Positions 1 to 8,013 are shown, counted from the first letter of the stretch. The stretch is 49,012 nucleotides of DNA from Deltaproteobacteria bacterium (GCA_016874735.1 VGTI01000031.1:1-49012); one strand, 5' to 3'. The notes: generated from the letters alone by a model not told the origin. Translations and numbers: made by a program.

Positions 1-130
1 GTGCACGACATCAAGTCGTTGCTCTAGGGATGGCGATACGGGGTCGTTGGACATAAGGGGCCTCCTGGGTTGAGGCCGCTTACCAAATCACAAGGGCGGT
101 AGGTGTCTTAAAAGTTAGATAGAATCACCT

Positions 131-286
131 AGTTGAGCTGCAAATGGTCACCAAAAGCGCCCCCTAAGACCTCGCCAGCAGGCGAAAGAGCCACTTTATG
201 GTGACCAATTTGGCATCAACTCGATAGTTTTCGACCCTGTTTTGTTTAGTGCAAAGCCTGTTTGGTGACCAAATGGGGCTCAACTT
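131..286. repeat. Three copies of a 26-base repeat centred on GGTNACC
   Basis: Copy A at 131-156 reads AGTTGAGC then CAAATGGTCACCAAAA. Copies B (196-221) and C (261-286) are the same element on the other strand, with core GGTGACC at 200-206 and 264-270. A and C agree at AGTTGAGC and at TGGTCACCAAA, with four differences between; B is more diverged. One copy pointing one way and two the other, about 54 and 64 bases apart, suggests binding sites for a recombinase, transposase or regulator. The function is not known. Confidence 0.55.
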
Positions 287-519
287 TTATATCTCGCACG
301 GGAACAGCGGGTCACACTAGAGGCGGAGCGAGCTCTTTCGCGATGATTAAAAGCATCGCCGGACTAGCGTATTCAGCACACATATCATAATGCAGTTGCT
401 TAGCTGCTCCTGATAACGCTGTTACCCACCATTCGACCACATATTGGGCCTCCCGAGTTCCGGTATCGGAAATCTGGCGCAAATCTTTAGCAAACTAGTC
501 GCGCAACCACAAGCTACCC

Positions 520-573
520 GGGTCAGTTTACGTGAGCATGGATGGGTCAATTTATGTGAGCGGCGTAGCTCAC
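520..573. repeat. Direct repeat GGGTCARTTTAYGTGAGC, IS-end-like
   Basis: Two 18-base copies lie at 520-537 and 544-561, differing at two positions. The second copy continues into an inverted GCTCAC (568-573), giving GTGAGC-6-GCTCAC. Multiple short repeats starting GGGTCA and ending GTGAGC resemble the ends of IS21-type insertion sequences, recalled from general familiarity and not from a search. No istA/istB-like gene is nearby, so this would be a remnant end. Confidence 0.35.
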
Positions 574-917
574 CAGAAACGGACCATTTTGATTCTCAAC
601 GATTGGAATAGTTTCCAAAATATGTGCACTTTTTAGTCAGCTTAGTGGCAACAGCTTGGACAGTACGATGTATCAGGTAAATCATCGACGCCAAAAATAT
701 TACAACCGTCCGTGAGGCGATCTTTAAACATCATGCTTCATCGCACTCGCGAATTAGCTGATAAAATATTACGACCATACTCGGTCACGCAGCTCCAACT
801 ACTCCCATCTTACAAAGCAACCACGACCCTTTCCTTTTTTGGTCTTCATCTTGCTTTAGGCGAGTGCCTTATCGGCCGCCTACCTCGGCGGTGTCAGACG
901 ACCAAGTGGAGCTATAT

Positions 918-1760
918 ATGCACAAAGGGAAGCTGAAGACCTTGCTTAACAAGTTTGAGGAATACCTGATCGTCGATCACGGCCTAGCCGAAACCACCGT
1001 GGAGGGCTATATGCGCAGTCTGAGTATTGCACTAAGACGCATGCGCAAATTCTGTCCGACCGTACGCGACATCAAGCGGCATATTCTCTGGATGTACTCA
1101 GAAAAATACAGTTATCACCATATAGTCAATACCAGTTTGGCCATCGAGCATTACTGCAAGCTGCGAGGCTTTGTCATTCGCTTAGGTCGCCCGAGAAAAC
1201 CCAAACGAGTCATCAAGGATACGCTAAGCGAGTCGGAAATTTCACGGATGATTCAAGCTACAAAAAACTCGCGCGAGAAGGCAATGATCTGCTTGCTCGC
1301 ATACTCTGGCATGAGAAATCGCGAGATCTGCAACCTCCGGCTTGTTGATGTTGACTTAGGGTCTAACCGAATCACCGTGAAAGCAGGTAAAAACAATAAG
1401 GACCGGATCATTAACATATCGGCAGAATGCACCCTCGAATTAATCGAGTACCTAAAAAAATATCCGCGCAATAAGGAAGATTATTTATTTTCGACACTGG
1501 TGAAGAATAATCAGCTAAGTCCAGGGGACCTCAGAAAGACTCTGCGCACGGTGGCTAAACGCGAACTCGGCAAGCGAAGGGTGTACCCACACTTGGTTCG
1601 TCACAGCTTGGCGACTAATTTATTAAATAGGGGTGCTAGCTTAATCATGATTCGCGACCAACTGGGCCACGCTTTCATTGAGTCCACGATGGTGTATGTT
1701 AACTCAACAGCGTTTAGAAATCGGTCCGAGTACGAGTTCTTTAAACCAGCGTATATGTAG
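918..1760 (+). CDS. Tyrosine recombinase / phage-type integrase
   Basis: This encodes a 280-residue site-specific recombinase of the tyrosine family, which cuts and rejoins DNA at attachment sites. Residues 1 to about 95 form a SAM-like N-terminal core-binding domain. The catalytic domain follows, with Arg133 (in YSGMRNREICNL), Lys158 (GKNNK), His225 and Arg228 (HLVRH), His251 (LGHA) and the nucleophile Tyr260 (MVYVN), so all expected residues are present. An in-frame ATG at 864 would add 18 residues without family support, so 918 was chosen. The extra helix that marks integron IntI recombinases was not recognised. It is the only intact recombinase in the accessory region and the best candidate for moving the elements bounded by GroEL-tail repeats. 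A hairpin at 1838-1862 follows it. Confidence 0.9.
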   Translation: MHKGKLKTLLNKFEEYLIVDHGLAETTVEGYMRSLSIALRRMRKFCPTVRDIKRHILWMYSEKYSYHHIVNTSLAIEHYCKLRGFVIRLGRPRKPKRVIKDTLSESEISRMIQATKNSREKAMICLLAYSGMRNREICNLRLVDVDLGSNRITVKAGKNNKDRIINISAECTLELIEYLKKYPRNKEDYLFSTLVKNNQLSPGDLRKTLRTVAKRELGKRRVYPHLVRHSLATNLLNRGASLIMIRDQLGHAFIESTMVYVNSTAFRNRSEYEFFKPAYM

Positions 1761-2351
1761 AGGTTCCATAAACAAGAACTTATCATAATTCTCAGCGCAA
1801 TGACCTGGCTATCCAACGCGAGCTAGGGAATACAAAAGCCGCAGCCATCGGTGCGCTGCGGCCCCGGCAACTTAATATGTATGCTCAATGATTAGCAGAG
1901 CGATTTTTGCAGCTGCAGCGATCAATTCTGCCGCGATCGCAAAAAAGCGCACCAGTAAGTCGCGACACTTCGTGCCCTTGACGCGAAGCTTGATTGTGAG
2001 CGAGAAGTCGTCACAATTCTGATGATGATTTCTAGCAGGCATATCGAGTCCTCCCTCCCTCGCTTAGATCGGGCCGATAAGCCAGCGAGAGGGAGGCGAG
2101 AGATGCTGCGAGGCATCATGGCGACGGCAATGGACGACTTTTCGCGGAAATCATAAACTAGCCACGACTTGCGCTGCTGGTTCGCGATCGCCGAAACTGC
2201 TATTTGTATTCGTACATATCGTGGGTATCTAGTTGGTAACAGCTCACCCAAATATCTCACGACTCCCCGCCCGGACGCCGGCTTGATGAAAAGACTGAAA
2301 AAATATTAAAATATACTGGGATCTTGTTTCCAGTTCCAAGCGAGGATGAGC
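1761..2351. other. Intergenic region without convincing gene
   Basis: Minus-strand open frames here have no recognisable family and an arginine/serine-rich composition typical of chance frames. The stretch contains a perfect 8-base hairpin (1838-1862) and a second inverted repeat, 2054-2064 against 2084-2096, whose stem has a two-base bulge. Nothing else was recognised. Confidence 0.5.
1838..1862 (+). terminator. Hairpin after the recombinase gene
   Basis: GCCGCAGC (1838-1845) and GCTGCGGC (1855-1862) form a perfect 8-base stem with a 9-base loop, 78 bases after the recombinase stop. There is no T-run, so it may be a weak or factor-dependent terminator, or an element end. Confidence 0.4.
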
Positions 2352-3392
2352 ATGAAGACTTGGCAGTTAACAGACTTTCGCAGCGGCGATGCCTGGATGG
2401 CCTTTCGACTAGACGCCCAAGTCCAAAATCAAGCAGTCGACATTTATATGTTGATGGACCTGCCCAGCGGCAAGTTGCTCGGATTTCAGGCTGTTGACAC
2501 TGACGTCGCCAAGGACCGTCATGCGCAAGCATTGCTGGACAGCGCTTTTGACGTCAAAGGTCAGTGGCCTAAGCGCATCATCCTCGCGAAAGCCGATCCG
2601 GCGGAAGATCCACTGCGGAAGGCCGCGGCCGTGCGCGACATCCGTCTCGAGTGTGTTCCCGAACCACAGCTTGAAGATTTAATCGCACCAGTCAAGCAGT
2701 CATACGGGCAGCGTTGCTTCTCTCCCTCGTCGATGCCCTATGCCGCTCTAGACGAAGACATTGATGAAATGGACCGCGAGAGCGTTAAGCAAATGATCCC
2801 GGAAACCTACGATCCATGCTGGTGTGCCTCGGGCAAGAAGTTTAAGTTCTGCTGCAAGCCCATCTTCAAGGACATTGTCGGCGCCATGGCCTTCGCCGAG
2901 GAAGGCCGTAAAGACGAAGCACTCAGACACATCGAAGAAGCGAAAAAGATCGTGGGCGAAACGCCTGAGGTCCTTTGTCGCGAAGCTATCGTCTGGTCTC
3001 ATTTCGACAAGGACAAATCAACTGCCATTCTGGAACGCGCGCTAGCAGCAAATCCTAGCCATCCACGCGCCAACTACATCCGTGGCATCGACCTGATGGA
3101 CGCCGGCAATCACCACGGCGCCATCGAGGCGTACAAAAGAGCGATCGATTGCTACCCAAAGACCGCTCGCTACCATCTGAATGAGGCCTACAACAATCTG
3201 GGCACTGCGTATTTCGAATCTGGTGACCCTATGAAGGCAAAGGCTGCGTGGGAGCAGGCACTCGTACTGATGCCATCGGACAAAACAGTGCGGCGCAACC
3301 TCATCGAGTTCATCTACGGAAATGCGCAATTGTCCGGAGCTCAGCGCGCGGTGAGTCCATTCGTAGAGAAGTTCTTCGACAGGGTACGTTGA
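2352..3392 (+). CDS. SEC-C motif and TPR-repeat protein
   Basis: This encodes a 346-residue cytoplasmic protein. Residues 1 to about 120 form an unassigned N-terminal domain. A SEC-C zinc-binding motif follows at about 156-168 (PCWCASGKKFKFCC), and the C-terminal half carries tetratricopeptide-like helices (for example ANPSHPRANYIRGIDLMDAG and AYNNLGTAYFESGDPMKAKA). SEC-C motifs bind zinc and occur in SecA and many small accessory proteins; TPR repeats bind protein partners. The start at 2352 is preferred over 2346 because GAGG at 2342-2345 then has a proper 6-base spacing. No partner gene is adjacent. It may be cargo of the mobile element or an older chromosomal gene; the function is unknown. 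Confidence 0.75.
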   Translation: MKTWQLTDFRSGDAWMAFRLDAQVQNQAVDIYMLMDLPSGKLLGFQAVDTDVAKDRHAQALLDSAFDVKGQWPKRIILAKADPAEDPLRKAAAVRDIRLECVPEPQLEDLIAPVKQSYGQRCFSPSSMPYAALDEDIDEMDRESVKQMIPETYDPCWCASGKKFKFCCKPIFKDIVGAMAFAEEGRKDEALRHIEEAKKIVGETPEVLCREAIVWSHFDKDKSTAILERALAANPSHPRANYIRGIDLMDAGNHHGAIEAYKRAIDCYPKTARYHLNEAYNNLGTAYFESGDPMKAKAAWEQALVLMPSDKTVRRNLIEFIYGNAQLSGAQRAVSPFVEKFFDRVR

Positions 3393-3421
3393 CCGGCATA
3401 TACGAGCACTTTATTACGCCG

Positions 3422-3439
3422 GTTTACTGATCAGTAAAC
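3422..3439. repeat. Perfect 18-base palindrome
   Basis: GTTTACTGATCAGTAAAC is identical to its reverse complement. It lies 30 bases after the SEC-C/TPR gene and 208 bases before the first AbiE pair. It has no loop or T-run, so a protein-binding site is more likely than a terminator. Confidence 0.5.
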
Positions 3440-3647
3440 ACTGGCTGGCGGACGTTGAGGCGTCCATCGACGCCGCTGAGTCGACTGATCAGGATCGCGA
3501 CTCCTAGGGCACGCGGATGTGATGTCGGTCCCGCCGGCCGCCAGTGTCACTTATGGCTTCGACTTGCCGCTGGCGGCTTGCTAAGTTGCGACATCCAAGG
3601 TAGAAATAATATGTGGTTTTTCTGAAAAAAAGTCTATATGTGTATCA

Positions 3648-4253
3648 ATGCAATCTATTGAAAATAAAGTAATAAGTCGCATATACGGCCGAAAGAGGGG
3701 GTGGGTCTTTACCCCAAACGACTTCCTCGATCTTGGAAGCCGAGCTATTATCGATAAAGCGCTATCGAATCTGGCGCAACGCGGAACTGTAAGGCGTCTA
3801 ACAAGGGGACTGTATGACTACCCACGGCTACATCCCAAACTTGGCATCCTGCCACCTTTTCCCGAGCAGGTAGCTGCCGCGATCGCGGCAAAGGACCAAT
3901 CCAAATTTCAACCAAGCGGTGCCTATGCCGCAAACCTCCTCGGATTGACCGAGCAGGTTCCCGCAAAGATCGTTTTTCTCACTGATGGCATGAACCGAAC
4001 GGTCACCATCGGCAAGACAAAAATCACTTTCAAGAAAACCACACCCAAGAACATGGCTACCTCGGGCCGAATCACAGGACTGGTGATCCAAGCCATCCGT
4101 TACCTCGGAAAAGCGCACGTTAATCAGCAAACCATCGACCAGTTACGCAGTCGACTGTCCAATACCGACAAAATGCAGCTCCTGAAGGATATCCGCTACG
4201 CGCCCGCATGGATTGGCTCGATTATCCGTCACATCGCTGAACCTAAGGACTAA
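3648..4253 (+). CDS. Type IV antitoxin, AbiEi-like (DUF6088)
   Basis: This encodes a 201-residue protein that resembles the DUF6088 branch of AbiEi antitoxins. The N-terminal part (about 1-65) is a winged-helix DNA-binding domain with the typical run NLAQRGTVRRLTRGLYDYPR; the remainder is the antitoxin domain. AbiEi proteins repress their own operon and offset the toxicity of the paired AbiEii nucleotidyltransferase without forming a stable complex, as established for the family. The stop is followed after three bases by the ATG of the toxin gene, so the two are co-transcribed. The 250 bases upstream contain an 18-base palindrome and a long inverted repeat that could serve in autoregulation. 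Confidence 0.85.
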   Translation: MQSIENKVISRIYGRKRGWVFTPNDFLDLGSRAIIDKALSNLAQRGTVRRLTRGLYDYPRLHPKLGILPPFPEQVAAAIAAKDQSKFQPSGAYAANLLGLTEQVPAKIVFLTDGMNRTVTIGKTKITFKKTTPKNMATSGRITGLVIQAIRYLGKAHVNQQTIDQLRSRLSNTDKMQLLKDIRYAPAWIGSIIRHIAEPKD

Positions 4254-4256
4254 AGA

Positions 4257-5279
4257 ATGGATCAATTCGCTCAGCTCGCTCCTGACGAGCGCCGTGCCTA
4301 CTTTGAAGCAGCCGCAGCTAATCTCGGGAACATGAGCGCCGAGATCATCCAAAAAGATTTTTGGGTTTGCTGGACACTTAAAAATCTCTTCGGTCTCGAC
4401 GACATCGGCGCCCATCTCACCTTCAAGGGGGGCACATCTCTGTCCAAGGTCTACGGAATCATCAAACGCTTCTCTGAGGACATCGACGTAGCAATCGAAC
4501 GAGACTACCTCGGGTTCGGGGATCTAAAAGGCCCGGAACACGCAGCCGGAACAAAGGAGCGAGAGCGGCGACTACAGAGCCTCAAGGTCAGTTGTCAGGA
4601 TACTGTCAAGGGTCAGATACTCACAGCATTTTCTGCACGCTGTGAATCACTCCTTAAGCCTAACAGCTGGAGCCTCGCCATTGACGCAAACGACTCCGAT
4701 CGCCAGACTCTGCTATTCACCTTCCCCAACGCGATCGACACCGGCCTCCAAGCCTACGTGCGGCCTGTAGTTAAGATCGAACTCGGTGCCCGGTCGGACC
4801 ACTGGCCTGCGCAACAAGCAAGTATCAAGCCTTACCTACACGATGCCTTTCCAGCAGCGTTGAGCGAGCCGTCGTCTACAATCCGTGTCTTGGCAGCAGA
4901 AAGAACTTTTTGGGAAAAGGCGACGATCCTGCACATGCTCCATCATTGGCCGGCCACCAAGCTCCTCCCGATCCGAATGTCACGCCACTATTGCGACTTT
5001 TACATGCTGCTTGGATCTATCGTTAAAGACCTCGCGCTGAAAGACGACGCCCTTCTGACGCGCGTTGCCGAGCACAAATCCGTATTCTTTCGTGCCGCAT
5101 CTGCAAAATATGAAGAGGCGAAACGTGGAACCCTCCGCCTCGCGCCACCGGACCACCGATGTACCGCTCTCAGAACAGACTATGCGGCAATGTCGTCGAT
5201 GTTCTTTGATACGATTCCAGACTTAGAGGTGATCATCGCGACCATCTCGGCGTTTGAACAGAGTTTCAACGGGGACTGA
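4257..5279 (+). CDS. AbiEii/AbiGii-family nucleotidyltransferase toxin
   Basis: This encodes a 340-residue nucleotidyltransferase-fold toxin. The signature is FKGGTSLSK (about 57-64) followed by FSEDIDVAI (72-80), which provides the GG/S motif and the two metal-binding aspartates (75 and 77). A conserved ERTFWEKATILH stretch lies near the middle. AbiEii toxins transfer nucleotides to RNA (tRNA in characterised members) and were found as phage abortive-infection proteins. The upstream gene is its AbiEi partner. All catalytic features look intact. It is the first of two AbiE pairs in the array. Confidence 0.88.
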   Translation: MDQFAQLAPDERRAYFEAAAANLGNMSAEIIQKDFWVCWTLKNLFGLDDIGAHLTFKGGTSLSKVYGIIKRFSEDIDVAIERDYLGFGDLKGPEHAAGTKERERRLQSLKVSCQDTVKGQILTAFSARCESLLKPNSWSLAIDANDSDRQTLLFTFPNAIDTGLQAYVRPVVKIELGARSDHWPAQQASIKPYLHDAFPAALSEPSSTIRVLAAERTFWEKATILHMLHHWPATKLLPIRMSRHYCDFYMLLGSIVKDLALKDDALLTRVAEHKSVFFRAASAKYEEAKRGTLRLAPPDHRCTALRTDYAAMSSMFFDTIPDLEVIIATISAFEQSFNGD

Positions 5280-5366
5280 ACACGGAATGGATCGAAGGGT
5301 TGTTACGGCGAATACCTGAAAGGCATAGGCTGCCGGCCTGAGGCACTCATACCAATTGGTTGGGCC

Positions 5367-5397
5367 GCCGGTTCCGGCCGCGAAGGCCAGAACTGGC
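5367..5397. terminator. Strong hairpin between convergent genes
   Basis: GCCGGTTCCGGCC (5367-5379) pairs with GGCCAGAACTGGC (5385-5397) over 13 positions with one wobble and one mismatch; the loop is 5 bases. It lies between the plus-strand toxin gene and the minus-strand gene ending at 5434, where a two-way terminator is expected. No clear T-run flanks it. Confidence 0.5.
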
Positions 5398-5433
5398 AAG
5401 CCCTTAAGCTCGCATCATGACATTCATGTGGCC

Positions 5434-5790
5434 CTATTTCGTGAGACTCCCCGCTAGCAGCATGCCAAGTAATTCGTCACGACTTAGACCACGCTGCTCT
5501 TTGGAGACTTTGCTAAACAACAATTCCAACCGATCCTTATTCGTGAGCGTACCCTCACAAATTGTCGCAATATGATGCTCCGTAAGCAGCTCCAGAGCGT
5601 AGCTCAGCAGATCATCGGCCTTAACACGCCGGCCACGCCGATGCTTATTGGCTTGCTGGAGCAACTGTTCCAGTTTGAGTTTGGTGGTGGTGCGAATTCT
5701 GATTGGCGTTGAGGCTACATTTGCCTCCGGCTTGCGTCTCTTTTTTGAAACGCCATTGCCCACATTGCCAACTTCAGATGTAACCGTCAT
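5434..5790 (-). CDS. Small basic protein, possible ribbon-helix-helix DNA binder
   Basis: This encodes a 118-residue basic protein of unrecognised family. After a lysine/arginine-rich start, residues about 34-80 read TPIRIRTTTKLKLEQLLQQA and then a helical segment DDLLSYALELL, which resembles the strand-helix-helix layout of ribbon-helix-helix regulators and relaxosome accessory proteins. The C-terminus is a second helical region. An ATG at 5880 would add 30 residues, but 5790 is chosen because the extra segment lacks protein-like composition. Ten-base tandem repeats (5891-5910) lie upstream and could be its operator. Its place at the right end of the recombinase-carrying element would fit a regulator or accessory recombination protein; that is inference. 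Confidence 0.55.
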   Translation of the reverse strand: MTVTSEVGNVGNGVSKKRRKPEANVASTPIRIRTTTKLKLEQLLQQANKHRRGRRVKADDLLSYALELLTEHHIATICEGTLTNKDRLELLFSKVSKEQRGLSRDELLGMLLAGSLTK

Positions 5791-5890
5791 TTCCGTTCCG
5801 CCCAAAATGATCGCGATTGTTGAGCGCGGTAATCGCTCGACCGCGGTCGAAGGCTGGGAACAGACGTTTCTAGAGAGCAACCAAATAGAG

Positions 5891-5967
5891 GTGGGCCAAA
5901 GTGGGCCAAATTCTATACACGAGAATACTCATCAATACCGGTCGTGGGCAAAACTGAGGGGCAAAAT
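5891..5967. repeat. Tandem and spaced copies of GGGCMAAA
   Basis: GTGGGCCAAA occurs twice in perfect tandem (5891-5900, 5901-5910). Related copies GTGGGCAAAA (5944-5953) and GGGGCAAAAT (5958-5967) follow in the same orientation. They sit just left of the first GroEL-tail repeat and upstream of the minus-strand gene starting at 5790. They may be operator sites for that gene or arm-type sites for recombination. Confidence 0.45.
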
Positions 5968-5978
5968 TGAAAGATAAC

Positions 5979-6061
5979 TACCTGTAAATACTAACCCATA
6001 CTTCTCAGTACCAAACCTGCTGTTACCTCCTTACACATGGGCGGCATGGGCGGGATGATGT
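5979..6061 (+). repeat. GroEL-tail repeat R1 (junction E0/E1)
   Basis: This is an 83-base repeat. The left part starts TACCTGTAAATACTAACC and continues to GTACCAAA at 6015. A variable middle follows. The right part (6039-6061) includes GGCGGCATGGGCGGGATG and ends ATGATGT. Read in frame, the right part encodes HMGGMGGMM and then TGA, matching the GroEL C-terminal tail. It shares both ends with R2 and R3 at almost the same total length. It is interpreted as a hybrid attachment site where the right end of one element meets the groEL tail carried by the next. Confidence 0.75.
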
Positions 6062-6068
6062 GATAGCC

Positions 6069-6082
6069 CCCTGATTTCAGGG
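6069..6082 (+). terminator. Hairpin just after GroEL tail in R1
   Basis: CCCTGA and TCAGGG form a perfect short stem eight bases after the TGA of the encoded GroEL tail. A hairpin of different sequence but the same position follows R2 (9273-9286), which suggests selection for the structure. Confidence 0.5.
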
Positions 6083-6120
6083 AGTTATTCATCATTTTCT
6101 GCGTAAATTTATCCCAGTGG

Positions 6121-6154
6121 ACGGGAGCCTATCAGAAGGTAGGCTCCCGTTTTT
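6121..6154 (+). terminator. Rho-independent terminator of element E1 left end
   Basis: An 11-base perfect stem (ACGGGAGCCTA with TAGGCTCCCGT), an 8-base loop and a T-run at 6150-6154 form a classic intrinsic terminator. It follows the GroEL-tail repeat R1 and would end transcripts reading through a reconstituted groEL gene. Confidence 0.85.
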
Positions 6155-6317
6155 ATTTCACAATTTGGAAACTTCGATCGCTCAGTATGTGCGGCAGGAA
6201 GTAATCTGTACGGTTTATTTTGGATCTTAAAACAGACTAAATACATCTTTTTTTTGGATTGAAATGAACCAAGGCTTGGTTCATAATAATCGACAAAACA
6301 GATGCAATAGGTCTGAA

Positions 6318-7088
6318 ATGGCATCAAAGATAAACCAAATCCTTGCCAAGTGGCTTCCTGGGGACGTGCATACCCTCAAGTGGTTTAAAGAAAATGGCGT
6401 TAGCCAGCGGGTTGCCTTCGGCTATTCAGAGAGTCGCTCCATTCAAAAGATCGGTGTCGGCGCATTTAGCCTGCCGGATGCTGAACTGTCTTGGCTAGGT
6501 GCTATAAGAGCAATGCAGCAGGAACTCCAGCTCCCCATCCATGTGGGAGCCCGAACCGCATTGGAGCTTCATGGTGCAGCCCATTACATTGAGCCAGACA
6601 CAAACCCCATGATTACCGTTATCGGCTCCAGAAAATTTAACGTCCCGAGTTGGGTTCGGATGAATGACTGGCATGCAAAACTCTGTTTCAAACAATCTTG
6701 TTTGATCAATGGCGAACAATCTCTCACAGCGTTTAGCGCTAATAGACTTGAAATCAAGATCTCGACCCGCGAGCAGGCTATCTTAGAGCTGCTCGACGAC
6801 CTTGACCTTACTCACGGCTTTGAAACAGCAGAGAATTATCTCTTACCGCTGATGACTCTGAGACCTACACTAGTCCAGGATCTACTAACTCGTTGCAATT
6901 CCATCAGAGTGAAACGCGTATTTTTGTATCTGGCAGACAAGATGAATCTACCTTTCTTCTCCAAGCTCAGCCTTGACGCGATCGAACTGGGGTCCGGCAA
7001 ACGGGTCGTCGTCAAAGGTGGGAAGTTTGACACAAAGTATAAGATCACCGTACCGAGGGAAGATACGGAGGATAGGTTTGATTTCTGA
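6318..7088 (+). CDS. Type IV antitoxin, AbiEi family
   Basis: This encodes a 256-residue antitoxin of the AbiEi family. The opening (SKINQILAKWLPGDV, then LKWFKENGVS) and the later GVGAFSLPDAELSWLGAIRA and GARTALELHGAAHY match the N-terminal winged-helix and following domain of AbiEi proteins closely. An upstream in-frame ATG at 6264 exists, but family alignment and AGG at 6309-6311 ahead of 6318 favour the shorter form. The gene overlaps the downstream toxin gene by 11 bases, so the pair is translationally coupled. AbiEi proteins bind inverted repeats in their own promoter; none was clearly identified here. This pair is unrelated in close sequence to the AbiE pair at 3648-5279. Confidence 0.88.
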   Translation: MASKINQILAKWLPGDVHTLKWFKENGVSQRVAFGYSESRSIQKIGVGAFSLPDAELSWLGAIRAMQQELQLPIHVGARTALELHGAAHYIEPDTNPMITVIGSRKFNVPSWVRMNDWHAKLCFKQSCLINGEQSLTAFSANRLEIKISTREQAILELLDDLDLTHGFETAENYLLPLMTLRPTLVQDLLTRCNSIRVKRVFLYLADKMNLPFFSKLSLDAIELGSGKRVVVKGGKFDTKYKITVPREDTEDRFDF

Positions 7089-7989
7089 GATCTATGAAAA
7101 TCAAGTTGATCTCCTCTTGGAAGTCTTACCTATTGTGGCGAGACACCCTGAGTTTGCCATCAAGGGTGGGACGGCCCTTAATCTATTCTGTCTGGATATG
7201 CCCCGTTTATCTGTTGATATCGATCTTTGCTATTTGCCGATCAAAGACCGCTCTGAATCATACTCTGACATTCATCGCATCCTGGACCAGATGAAAGACC
7301 AGATTGAACGAACGTTTGGGTTTAAAGCGCAACCGAATCATCCACTCGACGGTAAGCGGGAAGCACGGATAGTGGTCGCGACCGGAAGCGCTAACATTAA
7401 GATTGAGCCCAATTATGTCCTTCGTGGCAGTTTATTTGCTCCGATACAGATGGAGATTTCTGAGATTGTGCAAGCCCGATTTGAAAAAAATGCCACCGCA
7501 CTCGTTCTCGACCAAAGTGATCTCTATGGTGGCAAATTCTGTGCTGCACTAGATAGACAGCACCCACGCGATCTATTTGACGTCCATCACTACTTCTTGA
7601 GGAACTCAATAAACACTCAGGTGAAAGACGCCTTTATCTTCTATCTTCTGTCGCATAATCGACCCACACATGAGCTCCTGGATGCTCGGGAGTTAAATAT
7701 CGCGGAAATTTACGAAAGTGATTTTCTCGGAATGACCGATCGAGAGATTTCTGTTTCAGATCTCACACAGGCCCGAACGAAATTAAAATTTGAACTATTG
7801 TCGGCGCTCGATGACCGTGATCGCCGCTTCCTAACTACCTTTACAAAAAACGACCCTGACTGGAGCTGCTACAATCAGCCTAAAATTAAGGACTATCCCT
7901 CAATTCGCTGGAAACTCCATAACCTCGGTAAGATCAGCGAAAGAAAGCGAGTTGAACAAACAAAACTGCTCGCCGACATTTTGAAATAA
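7078..7989 (+). CDS. AbiEii-family nucleotidyltransferase toxin (TTG start)
   Basis: This encodes a 303-residue nucleotidyltransferase-fold toxin. The motif IKGGTALNLF (about 28-37) is followed by LSVDIDLCY with metal-binding Asp47 and Asp49. Later segments DLYGGKFCAALDRQHPRD and LFDVHHY are typical of the AbiEii/AbiGii family. TTG at 7078 is chosen because GGAGG at 7067-7071 lies at ideal spacing and the first residues fit the family; the in-frame ATG at 6973 would sit deep inside the antitoxin gene. Family members act by adding nucleotides to RNA. It is paired with the AbiEi gene upstream and appears intact. Confidence 0.88.
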   Translation: MISEIYENQVDLLLEVLPIVARHPEFAIKGGTALNLFCLDMPRLSVDIDLCYLPIKDRSESYSDIHRILDQMKDQIERTFGFKAQPNHPLDGKREARIVVATGSANIKIEPNYVLRGSLFAPIQMEISEIVQARFEKNATALVLDQSDLYGGKFCAALDRQHPRDLFDVHHYFLRNSINTQVKDAFIFYLLSHNRPTHELLDARELNIAEIYESDFLGMTDREISVSDLTQARTKLKFELLSALDDRDRRFLTTFTKNDPDWSCYNQPKIKDYPSIRWKLHNLGKISERKRVEQTKLLADILK

Positions 7990-8013
7990 GTTAAATTATA
8001 TCCATCTGAAATC

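Larger units (their letters stand above)
1..917. other. Non-coding left flank with repeats
   Basis: No convincing gene is seen in this 0.9 kb stretch; the open frames here have no recognisable composition or family. It contains three copies of a 26-base repeat (131-286), a small hairpin at 59-77, a pair of 18-base direct repeats at 520-561 and a 6-base inverted repeat at 603-618. The first 27 bases could be the last codons of an upstream plus-strand gene ending in TAG, but this cannot be judged from so little sequence. The concentration of repeats ahead of a recombinase gene fits the end or regulatory region of a mobile element. Confidence 0.5.
1..6061. mobile_element. Leftmost element (E0) of groEL-tail array, left end outside window
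   Basis: This is an inferred element that ends on the right at the first GroEL-tail repeat (5979-6061). It carries the only recombinase gene seen in the array (918-1760), a SEC-C/TPR gene, an AbiEi/AbiEii pair and a small minus-strand gene with a possible ribbon-helix-helix fold. Its left end is not visible, so the recombinase might belong to a separate element. The assignment rests on the repeat at its right end and on the accessory gene content. Confidence 0.4.

Noticed and set aside
712-936. Small plus-strand frame before the recombinase
   Set aside because: No family, no ribosome site, and it overlaps the recombinase start.
1922-2532. Two overlapping minus-strand frames as genes
   Set aside because: The products are Arg/Ser-rich without any domain, and the second overlaps the well-supported SEC-C/TPR gene.
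5891-5967. GGGCMAAA repeats as replication iterons
   Set aside because: No replication initiator gene is nearby and the copies are too few and unevenly spaced.
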